Assembly: GCA_008931825.1 (NCBI GenBank)
Contig: QXVZ01025851.1
Location: forward strand, 1 to 64,000
DNA length: 64,000 nt
Origin: Phallusia fumigata
Lineage: Eukaryota; Chordata; Ascidiacea; Phlebobranchia; Ascidiidae
Direction: 5' to 3'
The notes beneath the pieces were generated by a model. That model worked only from the letters and a program-made list of their open reading frames with translations. It had not been told where the DNA came from and ran no database searches. A program made the position numbers and the translations under genes. Of this stretch, positions 40,798 to 52,669 are shown in pieces. The first letter of the stretch is position 1. Every line of letters starts with the position of its first letter.

Positions 40798-43700
40798 TTA
40801 TGACCATTCATTCATGATGACTTTAACTGTCCCGTAATAATCCACACACACCAAATCTGACTTGCTGTCAGTATTCATGTGTTGTACTGTTAACTTGGAG
40901 GTTGATTCGGTGCAAAAATCAGTAAAACTCCAGTCGTGATGTTCGGATGTCGAAAACCCTCCCTCGCGCGAAAAAGTGATTCTGGAATTTCTGAAGCATA
41001 AATGGCAAGAGTTTTTAAGGGGATTCACACCAGGCGCGATGTAACGGTTGCAGGGCGGTTTTTGATTTTGCGGCAAGCAGAGAGGCATTCACACAAGCCG
41101 GCGTCAAGCGGCGACTGCGTGATTTTCTCAGTTGAAGCGGCTGACGGCAAATTTAATCTGTTTTAACTTTGCCGTCAGCCGCAGTGTTTGCTGGGTGCAG
41201 AACTTTCTTCTGGTAGGCTATTTGACTTATTGTGATAAGTTTCTAAAGGTTTGTCTTATTCTAATTAATTTTAGCAGTTTTAAGAATGTTTTTGTTATTA
41301 TTTCAATAAGTTTAAAAGATTTTTTAAGATTAATTTGTGTAAAATATTGTGTCATGATTATATAGTAAGAATTTTTGAATTCAATTGAAGGAATACGCAG
41401 GCGCCAACCGCAGTGCTGGTGTGAAGCCCCCTGCTGCTTCATGCGTCGCGCGGAAAATCCGTTAACCGCGTCTGGTGTGAATCCCGCTTTATAATTAAAC
41501 TCAGTGGAGAAGTGAGTGAACGATAAGTTACTGGGATGAAGGAAAGAGAAATAGTAGTAGCTAGTGAAGTTATATAGTAAGCTCCGTCACCTATAAAATT
41601 ACCGGATTCGATTCAAACGAATCTTCGCCTAATTCGAAAGCAGTTGAAGGCACGAATGACAACTGGCTGAGTGGTTAGCGCGACTGCCTTGTGCACGCAA
41701 GGTTGTGGGTTCTAATCCCAACTTGGTCGCTTGTGTTCACCTGATCAAGAAACTTAAGCGGCATTGCTCCAACCCAGAGGAACCCAGTGAGTTGACCCAA
41801 GTTGAACCAACTTTCGAAAAATCGAAAAAATCAAACAAAAAATGATCGAACGGAACTGCAATGAGGCAGATAGCTTGACGGCGGACTCACAATGAGCATC
41901 ACGCATTCAGGCGTTGTTCAGCCCCGAGGATAAAAAAGAAACAAACAAACAAACGTTGTGCTTTTCACAGCTCCTGATCTGGATTTTCTGCTCTCGTTAC
42001 AATCGTACAGAAAACCACGTTGCACTAATATGTCTATTTATAACCTACATTGTGCTTCACAGTCTATCAGACATCCACAGCGTTATCACTTAGCTGGCAG
42101 CCATTATTACTACGCTTATGACGTAACAGTCAGTTGGCATGTTTTCGTCCTAAGCTGTAGGTTGTACTCATTCAATAAATGCGCTTCATTTTCAAGGAAT
42201 TCTATCAACAAAGGTGATTTTTTTTTATTAAACACTATTAAGATAACGTCAGGTTTGAAACAAACGTCTTCTGAAACTGGACCTTCGGTTAATCCGGATC
42301 AATTTGTCGGTCCAATTGAATTCGGATCAACCGAATTTCCTCTTTCAACTTAACTTTCCATTTAACCAAGGACGAAAGTTTTCAATCAAATAACAAACGG
42401 ACTTTGTTGGTTGGTTAGAAAATATTAGGCAACAATGCAGTAACCTTTAACAACAGGCATTTAATCTGATATTGTATTTGACAATAGCCGGTTTTAAAAT
42501 TAGTTTGTGGTAGTATGTGTTTTTCACATAATAAAAACAGGACATAAAAAGACTTAAAAAATAAAGATGTAAAATACCAAAAATAAAATGTGCAGTCTCT
42601 TTGGAAGTTTAATGTTTTCAATTTAATATGATACGCACAACTTAATACGTCCCATACAGTACTGCCATCCTTTCCTATAAAAAAACTTACTTGTTGGTTC
42701 TATCAAAGCAAATTATGTCTCCAGATCCGTCACCGTCAAAATCACCGACCAATAAAGTCCCACTGAATGAAATGCAAAGATCTTTATAGATCTCTGGTAG
42801 CGCAACGAAATCCGAATCCCGGTTTTCTAACAATTGCCTTCAAGAAAAATTATCAAAACTACGTTGAGTTTTTCAACACTTAACATATTTGTTAACTGAA
42901 GACAACGAATAAGGTATGCTTTGGTGACTGTTTTAGTGCAAATTCCTTACATCAAGCCAAATAAACTTAACTTCATCTTGTCTTCCTTTTTGTATTGACT
43001 TTTACTCATTTTGTGTGCTTTGAATCGCATGTTTAATAAATGATGACATAAAAATGGTTGGCATGCCTACTGAAAAAAATGATTGCATTTTACTCTAATG
43101 GTCTGGCGGTCCTTTTGCTGTTAAACTTGCACAAATGTTGGCAAATTTTGGACTTTTATAATACTGCATCTTCAAAAACCATGTATTTTGGGCAAAGGTA
43201 CATGCATATTTGCATCGGCGAAAATGCAGACGCTTCTATTTACGGTCATTCAAAAATGACCAGCAAATTAGTGAAATTGTAATGTCACAAAAGTTAGTTT
43301 TTGTAAAACACATAAGGTAACATACTTACATTGTAACGTATTTACGAACGCAAACAATATCACCCAAACCATCTCCATTGAAGTCAAGGGAAGCCACCCA
43401 TCCACCCACACAACTTAATTCAATCAATGAAACAGTCCAACCACCACTTGTCATATCTACAAATTAAAGTTTGCTGCAATATCCAAGTCAAATTCTATAA
43501 AGCAGTTGTTTACAATCATTTGTATTCCATAAACCGCTTTAAAACAATGTTTGAAGCTGAAATCTTCCCACCAGAATTGATCTCGTTAATAGTGTTTTCG
43601 CATCAGTGTGCAAACTACCCCCTTAGTGGGAAATTCCCCTAGTTTAAAACCTCTGCTCTACATGGTTCTAATACAATTTCAGTTGTGAAAAGTATTTTAG

Positions 43701-46700
43701 TGGTCAAAATCTTTTTTTTTTGCAATTTAACATAATAATAAACAAACAGAAGTTTTCTTACTGGTGTTGTTGGCTGTGGTGCCTATGCAGTCCTAGAAAA
43801 AAAAAACATTAAACATTCATAAAAAGTTATAGAGGTAGAAGTTATTAAATATTTGATGCTAGTAGCAACTTATTACCATATCTGAAACAGTGCAAACTAC
43901 AAGGGTGGCTTTCACCACATTGCCATTCTGTATACACTGTCACTCAATTTATGAAGGATATATTTTTACTACATTTTTTTACATTGGGTTTTATGGCATG
44001 ATTGCTTTTGCAGAAATGAAATGCAGAAATGCATGGGTCTCCACAGATGCAAAGTTGAAGATTATGCATCAATCTGTTGAGTTGGTGATTATAAAAATAA
44101 CTAAGAAACAGAAAGACACATCACTGTGACCCAATCGACAAACCCAACAGGCCTAGCAGTTCTCTGGCCCATTTTAAAGGGCTGACAGGGTAGTTGCTGG
44201 CAGTGTTTCATACCGGAACGGAATGAAATACCGGAACGAAATAAATAAATTTTGGTCCAAATACCGGAACGAAATAACCAAATAAAAAAAAATCAAAACG
44301 GAACGAAATACCGCTGTTTCTAATTCCGGTATTTCGGTCTTGACATATAACCCGGAAGAGTTGCTTGAAATTTCGTGTTTGATACCTAACATTATCCTTG
44401 TGTTTATTTTATCCCAAATGCTCCGATAATGTTAAATGTTATGTGACGTAATAACCACCAAACAACAACCTTTTCGTGTTGCAACTTGCTTACTTTGTTC
44501 GGTTGAGAGTTTGTTTACACTGCAGTTAATTAGATTTGACAAGAAACACAGACCGAAATACCGAAAAAATACCGTTATAATTTTGTTTCGGTCAGACCGG
44601 AACGAAATAAAAATATCGGTACCGGAACGAAATACCGAAATAAATAAATTGCTCCGACCGAAGAACGTTATTTCTTTTCGTTCCGTTCCGGTATGAAACA
44701 CTGGTTGCTGGGGCTATAAAGTCAAACAGAAACCAACCCACCATGATGGCATGTTCTACAAACTGAGTAATTTTCATCAAATTCAGACATTATTTAATAG
44801 TTTGACCCATTTTAGGAGGTTGAGTGAGGTAATTAATGGGGCTATGGAGGTTAAACAAAGAAATTGATACACCACAATAGCATGTTCTACAAAATGTGTA
44901 AATTTCAATAAATTCAGACATCATTTAATAATTTGACCCATTTTAGGAAGCTAGCAGGCTGTGGGGTTAACGAACGACACACCACCAAGACCATATCTAC
45001 CAGTTGTGCAAGTTTCTTCCAAATCCAGCAAACATTTCATGCCAAAAGTGCATTAACAAGGTGCATTGGATATTTTTACTACTTAGGGGGCTAATGGGGT
45101 AACTAGGGATGTACAAAGTAGAATAGCTGGCTATCCTAGTAAAGTTGTTTCGAATCCAAAATATCGAATCCAAGTCCTACATTAATTTTGGTAGAATGAC
45201 ACACACAATTGCGTTGTATCGGCACTGTTGCATCTGTGAATGCCACTTGCATCAACACAAAGTGCACACGCTTGTTTAACATGTGTTTTGGATGAAATAA
45301 TATCGGTTCCAATTACCTGATGTAAACAGCAAATATGGATTCTAATCTGTCCGGATTCGATATTCTACTTTGAACATCCCTAGGGGTAACCCTTGGGGCT
45401 ATGTGGTCTATCGAAATAGATGACACACCACCAAGGCCATATTTACCAGCTGTAGGGGGAGTAACAAGAAAAAAAACAGAGTAAAAACAATATGTCCACT
45501 TTAGGGAAGGGACCTATTTATAAACAGAAACTAAAGTGAATTAGTTATGTGGCAAAAAGGAGGTGAAACAAAATCTTAGCAAAGGGTTTATAAATTGGGG
45601 TTTTAGAGCAGGCAGAGTGACAGTCACCTCATCATTGCAACCAACTGTTTGGTAGCCAAGACCACTACATGTATCCACCACCACCGAGGCCTTCAAACAA
45701 GTTCTGTAACGAATTTTCATGCCATTGCAAATCTCAGAACAGGTCGACCATTCCTCCCACTTTTCCCATGCAGCAATGCCACTTTCATTGCCTATAGAGA
45801 ATTAAAAAAAACATAACTCAAAAAAACAAGCTGCTAATGACATTTACGAAACTTACACGAAGTCATCGCTTCACAAGTTGTTGACTCTAAAGTTGTTCCA
45901 ATACATCCAGTTTCACCAACCTTCCCACCGATGCAAATCCTCGTCCTAAAAGCAAAGTTATTTTACCAGAACATCGCATATAAGCAGGGTTCACTCAATC
46001 TGGTACCAAAAATAGTACGACTAAAAAAATATAGGGCAACGGTGGGTAAACTGCGGCTCTCAAGCCACATGCGACTCCCTGGCATGTTTTTGTGGCTCAT
46101 GTAGCTAAATAGTAATATCCCAAAATATTGGTAGAGAGTTGTTACCTTTAGTTGAAGTTCGTTTCATGTATCAATGTGATACCCACTATGATGTATTATT
46201 GCTGTGTGACAACTATAAAAACTTTAAAAAGCCAGACAAAAACCTAATATTGATAAATATTGTGTTTGTATTGTTCCTATAACTGTTGTTTATTGTAACT
46301 GTATTGACATTAACACTACTGTACAAAATGATTTTGTGGCTCGCTGGTCTTTGTAGTTTTCCGCAAGCGACTCTTCCATTGAACAAGTTTGCCCACCCCT
46401 GATATAGGGCTCACCACAACTAATATATATAAGCTAAAAGCAATGAAAAAAACAACTATTTCTTCAACCTCTCAATGGTCCCTGTTCCACATGAGGAACT
46501 GCATTCACTCCAACTCAACCACAACGACCACAGCCCAGTTTCATCTGATGTTTCCGCGAACAAAAGGATGCTATCATCAGTTTCTCCGACGTTTTCTTCT
46601 CCCACACAAGGCTCAAATATAGAACAATCAATTTAAACATGTAGAAATTACCTGGGACATGTGAAGTGAAAGTACACCATAATGGGCATCACTGTTTTAA

Positions 46701-49700
46701 GTCCTTGGTGCTCGGCCAAACAATATACTCGTTTATCACTTCACATTTTTATTTTTACAAACTTAGACCGCACAATAGTAAACCATGATACAGACAGGAA
46801 TGTTGTTTTTATTTTCGCAATTCCTATTGAAATGCCAAGCAAAATATGGTAATGTCCAAAAAAATTATTCTAATAAATATATTTTGTAACTTCAATGCAG
46901 TGGGGTTTTCATAACATATAAGATCAAATTAAGGTTTTAGCATTGTCATGCACACTCGCATTTCACCTGTTTGAAGCAAGCTCCAAGTTCAGTTTCATCC
47001 CTGCTATCAACCTTACTTCCCAAACACTCAGAAACAATCTCGTAATTTTCTCCGTAGCAAAACCGTTTTCTTGAAACTGACCCCTCACCACATGTTTTAC
47101 TACACAATGACCATCCGCTCCATGGGCCCCAGATGGACAAGTGTTCTAAAGTTTTAAAGTGTAATATTATTTTATTCAAAGAAAGTTGCTAGAAATGAGG
47201 GTAAAAATATTATCTAAGATGTTGCTTTTCAAAATAAAGACAATTCTTAGAAGTGAGAAAAGTATGGTAAACCCGGTGCATGCACCTGGTATGTCTGCAG
47301 CTGGACATGGATCCAATGAGCATGGCATCATTTCACTTCGAACTCCATCACATTTACCACCAGGGGGACATTTCCTATGTCTAAAACCAAAAAGTTAAGC
47401 TTGAAAAATTTACTTATACTTCACAAAAGGGCTTTTCTGAAAAACAAGGAAAACAAGAGTAACTTGGTCTCCTTTTACATGTCAAAATGTTGTAAAATGT
47501 CTTGCGGTTTGAGCTTCCTGCCACACAGATCTTACTTAATTTTGTGACCTTAATTTTGGTCAACTCATGAATTCCACTTGGTTTCGGAAATGCTTAAGTT
47601 TCTTGCTCAGGGAAACACAAGTGACCGAGACAGGATTAGAACAACCAACCTTGGGAGCACAAGGCAGTCGCACTAACCACTCGGCCATTCTGAAGGCTAA
47701 AACACATAGAAAAATGTGTGAACCTCCGAGACTTTCAGAGATTTAGTTTAAACCTCTATGAACTACACAGTACCATGTCTGATGCAACATTTAAAGCAAA
47801 AGGTATTTTGTTTATTCTGGTTACCTCATTTGGATAGCAGAATCACAAGATCTTGAACAAGGAGACCAAGGTGCCCAAAGACTCCAACCAGGTGCAGCTT
47901 GAACAATACGATGCAAACAAATATCACAGGATTAACATTTTTTGCCATTTTTAAGTGTTTTTTCAAACACAATGCCTAAATAGGTTGTGGTTATGTGTAT
48001 AAGCCCACTTTGCTAAATTAATAAGACTTATAAATTAGTTTTTCAGATATCTACAGGTCTTGTATATTCCTAAAGTTTAGTTATGGGTATTATACTTTAG
48101 TCATCAAAATATTTTAAATATTTTTTGGATGGCAGTTCTGAAATTGTTAAATTTACAAATATCAGCCCATACCTGTATTGTTGCATTGTTGAGTTGCACA
48201 AGTCTTAATTTCCACAGAACCAGGTAGAACCACCGGACAGTTTTTGGAAGGAACAACTTTCCAGGTGACATCAATACATTGCCGGGACCTTCGGTGCCAC
48301 CCAGTACCGCAGCTGTGAGAACACGGCCCCCAGGGTTCCCATTCATTCCAGTGAGAGATATCTGAACATATTACAGCCTTACACATTAACATTAAACAAG
48401 TAGATCAGTTGCAACAATAAACGATAAAGTAACAGGTTTCTATGGTCATGGCTGATGACACCAAAATTTTTCCCCAGTTAGGTTTCCAATTATAAGCCAA
48501 ACATACTCTTTTGTGAGCCCCCGTCACATAACACTTTGTATTAACGGTTTAGCTGTACTGCATGCAGCCTTGATTCACCAATTGTACCCTTTACATTTAT
48601 ATACTTCATAATGTTTTAACGATGCAATTTTCAATTTTCTGGCTCGGTAAATGTTTAAGTGCAGTTGTGTCGCTGTGATTTCGTTCACCAATTAAAATAA
48701 ACTCAACTTAACTCAAGTGTTGTTACTAACTTTTATCGTGCTTTCTGTACAGGTAAAATATACTTTACCTGGAGGACAATCTGGGTTTGTACAAGCTTCT
48801 GTTTCATATTCAACATCGGGATGACAACATGACGCCCTGGATAAAGCACGGCTTTTTGAATACTAATGGTAAATAATTCGTGTTTACAATGAGCAGTATT
48901 TACCTTTTAACCAACAACAGCATCAACAATCCTATTTATTAAAAGTTGAATCATATTTTCAGAAAAAAGATCAGTCGATACGAAACTATCACTTCCAAAG
49001 AATGTTTTACCACATAACTTATATGTTTCATGGTAACTTTAACAGTTATATTTTTCTTTAAACTACAAATGGATTTTTAAGGCCACACTACAAACTACTT
49101 GCCTTTATGCAGACAATCTTTAATCTAGAAAACACCCTAAACGCAACATTTACACATGTTAGGCAAATTGCAGTATTACACAGAATTCATACCAGATCAG
49201 TCCTATTACTTTTCCTAAAGCTTAAAACACCTGTGTCTCATGCCTTCACCACAAGTGACAGAGCAACTAGACCATTCTCCCCACGTTCCTGCAGTGCAAG
49301 TTGGTCCAGAACATTCTCTGGCTTCAAAACTTCCACTCTCTCCACATCTGCCATTGTAAACTATCGACTCTGAACTGTCCAAACACTCTCTGACCCTTAC
49401 ACTTTGACCTTTGCCACAAGATGCTGAACAAGAGTGCCACAAATTCCAACGACCCCAATGGTCACCATCCTGTTTTGCTGAGATGAAAACATGTAATAGA
49501 TGTCAGAAAAGGCTCTTTAATGTCAATGTACTGGCTAAATTAGTAGACTGGTACTTAGTGTGACTTTTGTATAACCTTTGGCATTATTGGTACTTAACCA
49601 CAGTTGCTAAAATTCCAACTTAAAGGTGCCGTAAAGTTAAATGTAATGGTATGGAGTTGCTACGATAACTACAAAACAAATGTTGTGTTCGTAATATTTC

Positions 49701-52669
49701 TGTTTGCACAATTTAACTCTTGACCAAGTCTTTCTCACTTAAACTTAACTGCGACAACACTATTAGACAATGCTAGCACATGCGACTAACCATTCATATT
49801 TGGTGTGATTACACATTGATAAAGTTGATTGACATCAGCAATATCTTCTTTACTCAACCCACTTCTGTGTGCAACAACAGCTTCACCACTCGATTTGTCG
49901 ACAATTGTTGGCATAGAGTTTTTTGAAAATGAGTATCCATCAAAATGCATGATAGATGATAAATCATAAGAGGAATCCATATTTTTCGCGTGATTTTTTC
50001 CAAGTTTCTTAAAGTTATGTTTATTTTCTAAGAATAAACAGGACAAAGATGTTAATTTTGTCACAACCGAATTAAGAGTATATTTTAAAGTTTAATTCCT
50101 TGCCAATTTTAGCAGCAGGCCCATTTAAAAAAATATAACTTGCTGTAACCAGTTTGCCAATGATAAAGCTCTAAACTTAATTAAACAGGATTCTAAAGTT
50201 TTTACAGTTTGGCAAAGTAGAGTACACTTTACCTGTAACCAAGTTTAGGTTTCCTCTTAATAGTGTAGCTGCATGTTAAACTTTTATTTTATGTCACACA
50301 ACTACTTCCTGCCTGGTAATTGTTTTAGTGCTTTTATGTTGCTACATTTTTATAGCAGCGAAAAATAACTTGACTTAATCTAATCCAAATGAATGTTTAA
50401 CATAGAATAATAAATCCTACCTTGAGCGATATTGTCATATTGCACTGTCACAAAAACATCCCGATCTGGCCTCGACTGTTCATGCCAAAATCCCAAAACA
50501 TGCATCAGCTGATGTAAGATAGTTCCAACCTTTTCACAACCATCGCTTATCCAAACCTCTTGTCTGCCACCAACTCGACCAATTGCAGACCTAAAAAAAT
50601 CAACCGTTATATCTGCAAACACTGTCACTAAGGTCCAGAATGATTCGGGGGGTGAATATTTTTTAGAGTAAAGTTTCTTGGAGGTAAGAGTCTTTAAGCA
50701 GACCAGTTGTTCAAAGAGGACAATGAAAAGCAATAACTTTTGAACAACCAAACCATAATACCCCTGACCGACAGTTTTGGGTTAAAAATTTGACAAACAC
50801 AAGTTACTGCTGTAAATAAAGAACAACAATAAATATCAGGCAACCAGTACATAGTTACGTTGTCAAGCTTTGTACCAATACCAAATTGCAATGATAGTGT
50901 TGTAGATGCTAAATGCCAAATAGAATGCCAAAAATCAGAAAGTGCAGGGTTGCATAAATAAAGTAGGGCCAACAGTTGACCAACCTACATCCTTTTCTGT
51001 CACCTACAAACTCTACAAAATCAAGTTCATCTGCATGAGGTACGAAATCAACACAAGTAGAAGCAGAAAATTTGCCAATAGCTGATCGAATAGCATCCAT
51101 TGATCCTGATTTTGTCACTGTAAAAAAGAAAATATGGGTGGTTTTTTTTTTTGAAGTAATGCTTTTTATTATTGGCCCAGCGTCGCAATCTCCTAAGTGG
51201 TTTAAAACAAAAAAACAGATTTCATATGCCACAAGTACATACAAATTGAACTTGAAAAAACAAATGGAATGTGAACTCTTCCATTTTTGGAATTGTTCCA
51301 AATGTTTTGATGCAAACTAACTGATCCGGTTAGATCTTGATAAGAACTGTCTTCTTCAGTTATAAATGCCTGAAACAAAAAGTTTCAACAATTTGTTTTT
51401 TGTACAAATGACTTGGATGTTAAAAAAACACTTATCAAAGAAGATAAAACTATCCAAATATGTTTTTAAACTTCAAATTTTCTCAAACAACATTGAAAAA
51501 ACTTGAGCCTTAAATAAATTTTGGGCCACACATGCGAAAGAATTTATTAAATTTAAAAGACTATTTAAAATCACTAAAATTTCTACTTTGTGTGTGTCTG
51601 TGGCAGTTTCGTGAATTAATTAGATAAAAATTCTTACTGTAAGAACAGACTGGACATTGACTTTCGTAAAACTAATGTCAGATTCAATTGTTCCTTTGGT
51701 TGCACAATGACAACTTTTAGGACATTCATATTCGTCCTGTTCATATCCTAACACGCAATCAAAATCGCACTGATTTACGTCAAAAGAACATTCCATGCCA
51801 TCTGTGTATCCTGAAAAAAATGGTCAGTTTTGTTTTAAAGCTACAGTAGCTGATGTGCTCAGTGATATAGGCAGCCAATGTGGCCAAGTGGTCAGCTCAA
51901 CTGACAGTGGAACATGATGGGTTGTCCAAAAGGTTATACAAAAGTCACAAACTTCACATAATTCAAATCTAATGGAACTGAAACAAGGCAGGTAACTCAA
52001 CGACCGACTCATTATTCAGCACATTTAAAGGATAAAAATGAAACAAACAAATAAACATATCTGACATTAAAAACTTTACCTACTTTCACACAAAAGAATG
52101 TCATATTCTGACGGTGTATCAGAAAAACTGCAGGGTCCTTGAAAATATGGCAATACTGGAAAAGGATTGAAAACAGGGATGTAAAAAGTATGTGCTCAAC
52201 TGTAAAATTCAAATCCACTCACAAAAAACAACAGTTACCGCTGCTATTCCACCCAACAACACTGACACAATTACAAAAATAAGAATAATTCTGTTTGCGT
52301 TGATACTTCTTTCTGGTATTTTAGGTTTTTCAAAATCTAAAAATTAAAAAAAATGTTTAATTGTTTATGCATTATTTAATTAGTGTGGCACAAAAAATCT
52401 AAAAAATTGGTGCAACCATACACCAATAATTGACAAAAACTGTTAGTGTTTGGTCTTAGTTTGAATTTGTGAGAAAAATACAGATTTGTTTAAGACTATT
52501 GTTTGGTGAATATTAAAATCCTTTTATCAATTTATGACAATGATTTTAATATACCATGTGCACCGGTTGCTGCTGTTGCAGTTGTCTGAAAATTCCGATT
52601 TGGAGTTATTTTTTTGCCGCTGTGTGGAGGAGGTGTAGGAGGACGTGAACTTCTTCTTCGGCCTTGCAT
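40798..52669 (-). CDS. Type II membrane astacin-TSP1-FG-GAP protein (Tast-like), 21 exons, active site changed
   Basis: Exons: 52669-52555, 52336-52223, 52155-52084, 51810-51638, 51369-51243, 51117-50985, 50590-50421, 50027-49791, 49477-49231, 48836-48769, 48361-48173, 47897-47825, 47380-47286, 47145-46967, 46611-46469, 45945-45857, 45791-45628, 43792-43762, 43456-43330, 42837-42691, 40990-40798; 961 residues. Cytosolic tail MQGRRRSSRPPTPPP, membrane segment about 55-76, antistasin-like cysteines QCDFDCVLGYEQDE (101-158), astacin domain about 180-380, seven TSP1 repeats such as WNEWEPWGPCSHSCG (381-796), C-terminal FG-GAP/VCBS-like loops FDGDGSGD and FNGDGLGD (about 807-961). The zinc site is H271-Q272-xx-H275-(5)-H281 followed by EQSRPDRD: the catalytic Glu is Gln. 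The Met-turn is SIMHF (F330), where astacins have Tyr. Several exon sizes (173, 133, 170, 189) equal those of the downstream paralogue. The product is probably a cell-surface pseudoprotease, perhaps on sperm. Confidence 0.9.
41018..41488. mobile_element. PIF/Harbinger-like MITE, 471 bp
   Basis: The ends read AGGGGATTCACACCAGGCGC and, reversed, AGCGGGATTCACACCAGACG, followed by GTAACGG or GTTAACGG. TTA flanks both sides (41015-41017 and 41489-41491). The ends resemble those of the MITE at 30962-31238, so the two are related. Inside, 41137-41151 and 41168-41182 form a perfect 15-bp inverted repeat (GCGGCTGACGGCAAA). It lies in the last intron of the 21-exon astacin gene. Confidence 0.82.
41656..41955 (+). 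mobile_element. tRNA-derived SINE, best copy in the window
   Basis: The head is tRNA-like: TGGCTGAGTGGTTAGCG resembles an A box and GGTTCTAATCC a B box. The body runs through AACTTAAGCGGCATTGCTCC and GAGGCAGATAGCTTGACGG and ends in AAGAAACAAACAAACAAAC, a short A-rich tail. At least seven more copies in this window share these blocks. It is non-coding and would depend on a LINE for mobility. Confidence 0.82.
44201..44703. mobile_element. hAT-like MITE, 503 bp, with internal GGAACGAAATACC repeats
   Basis: The termini are CAGTGTTTCATACCGGAACG at both ends in inverted orientation (about 27 bp). The 8-bp duplication GTTGCTGG flanks it at 44193-44200 and 44704-44711. Many copies of GGAACGAAATA lie near both ends, in opposing orientations, so a transcript could fold into a long hairpin. 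There is no transposase frame. Confidence 0.88.
45104..45382. mobile_element. hAT-like MITE, 279 bp
   Basis: The ends TAGGGATGTACAAAGTAGAA and, reversed, TAGGGATGTTCAAAGTAGAA form a terminal inverted repeat. The 8-bp duplication GGGGTAAC is present on both sides (45096-45103 and 45383-45390). Non-coding. Its ends differ from those of the neighbouring 503-bp element, so it is a separate family. Confidence 0.88.
46037..46401. mobile_element. hAT-like MITE, 365 bp
   Basis: The right end, reversed, is CAGGGGTGGGCAAACTTGTT and the left end CAACGGTGGGTAAACTGCGG. The 8-bp duplication ATATAGGG lies at 46029-46036 and 46402-46409. GTGGCTC blocks occur near both ends. The terminal sequence is of the widespread hAT type. 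Intronic (between exons 15 and 16 of the 21-exon astacin gene). Confidence 0.85.
47545..47695 (-). mobile_element. tRNA-derived SINE copy
   Basis: GGTCAACTCATGAATTCCAC, TTAAGTTTCTTGCTCAGGG, AAGTGACCGAGACAGGATTA and CACTAACCACTCGGCCA match the tRNA-like half of the SINE at 41656 in reverse orientation. Intronic. Confidence 0.68.
51870..52020 (+). mobile_element. Decayed tRNA-derived SINE copy
   Basis: TGGCCAAGTGGTCAGC resembles the A box, and AAGGCAGGTAACTCAACGAC with CGACTCATTATTCAGC matches the SINE 3' part. The middle is shortened. It lies in the intron between exons 3 and 4 of the 21-exon astacin gene. Confidence 0.5.

Larger units (their letters stand above)
44130..45460. repeat. Intronic tandem repeat, unit about 125 bp, interrupted by two MITEs
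   Basis: Blocks GCATGTTCTACAAA, AATTCAGACATCATTTAATA, TTTGACCCATTTTAGGA and GGGGCTATG recur about every 125 bp. At least four units are seen once the two hAT-like insertions (44201-44703 and 45104-45382) are ignored. The large intron between exons 17 and 18 of the 21-exon astacin gene owes much of its length to this array. Confidence 0.7.
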
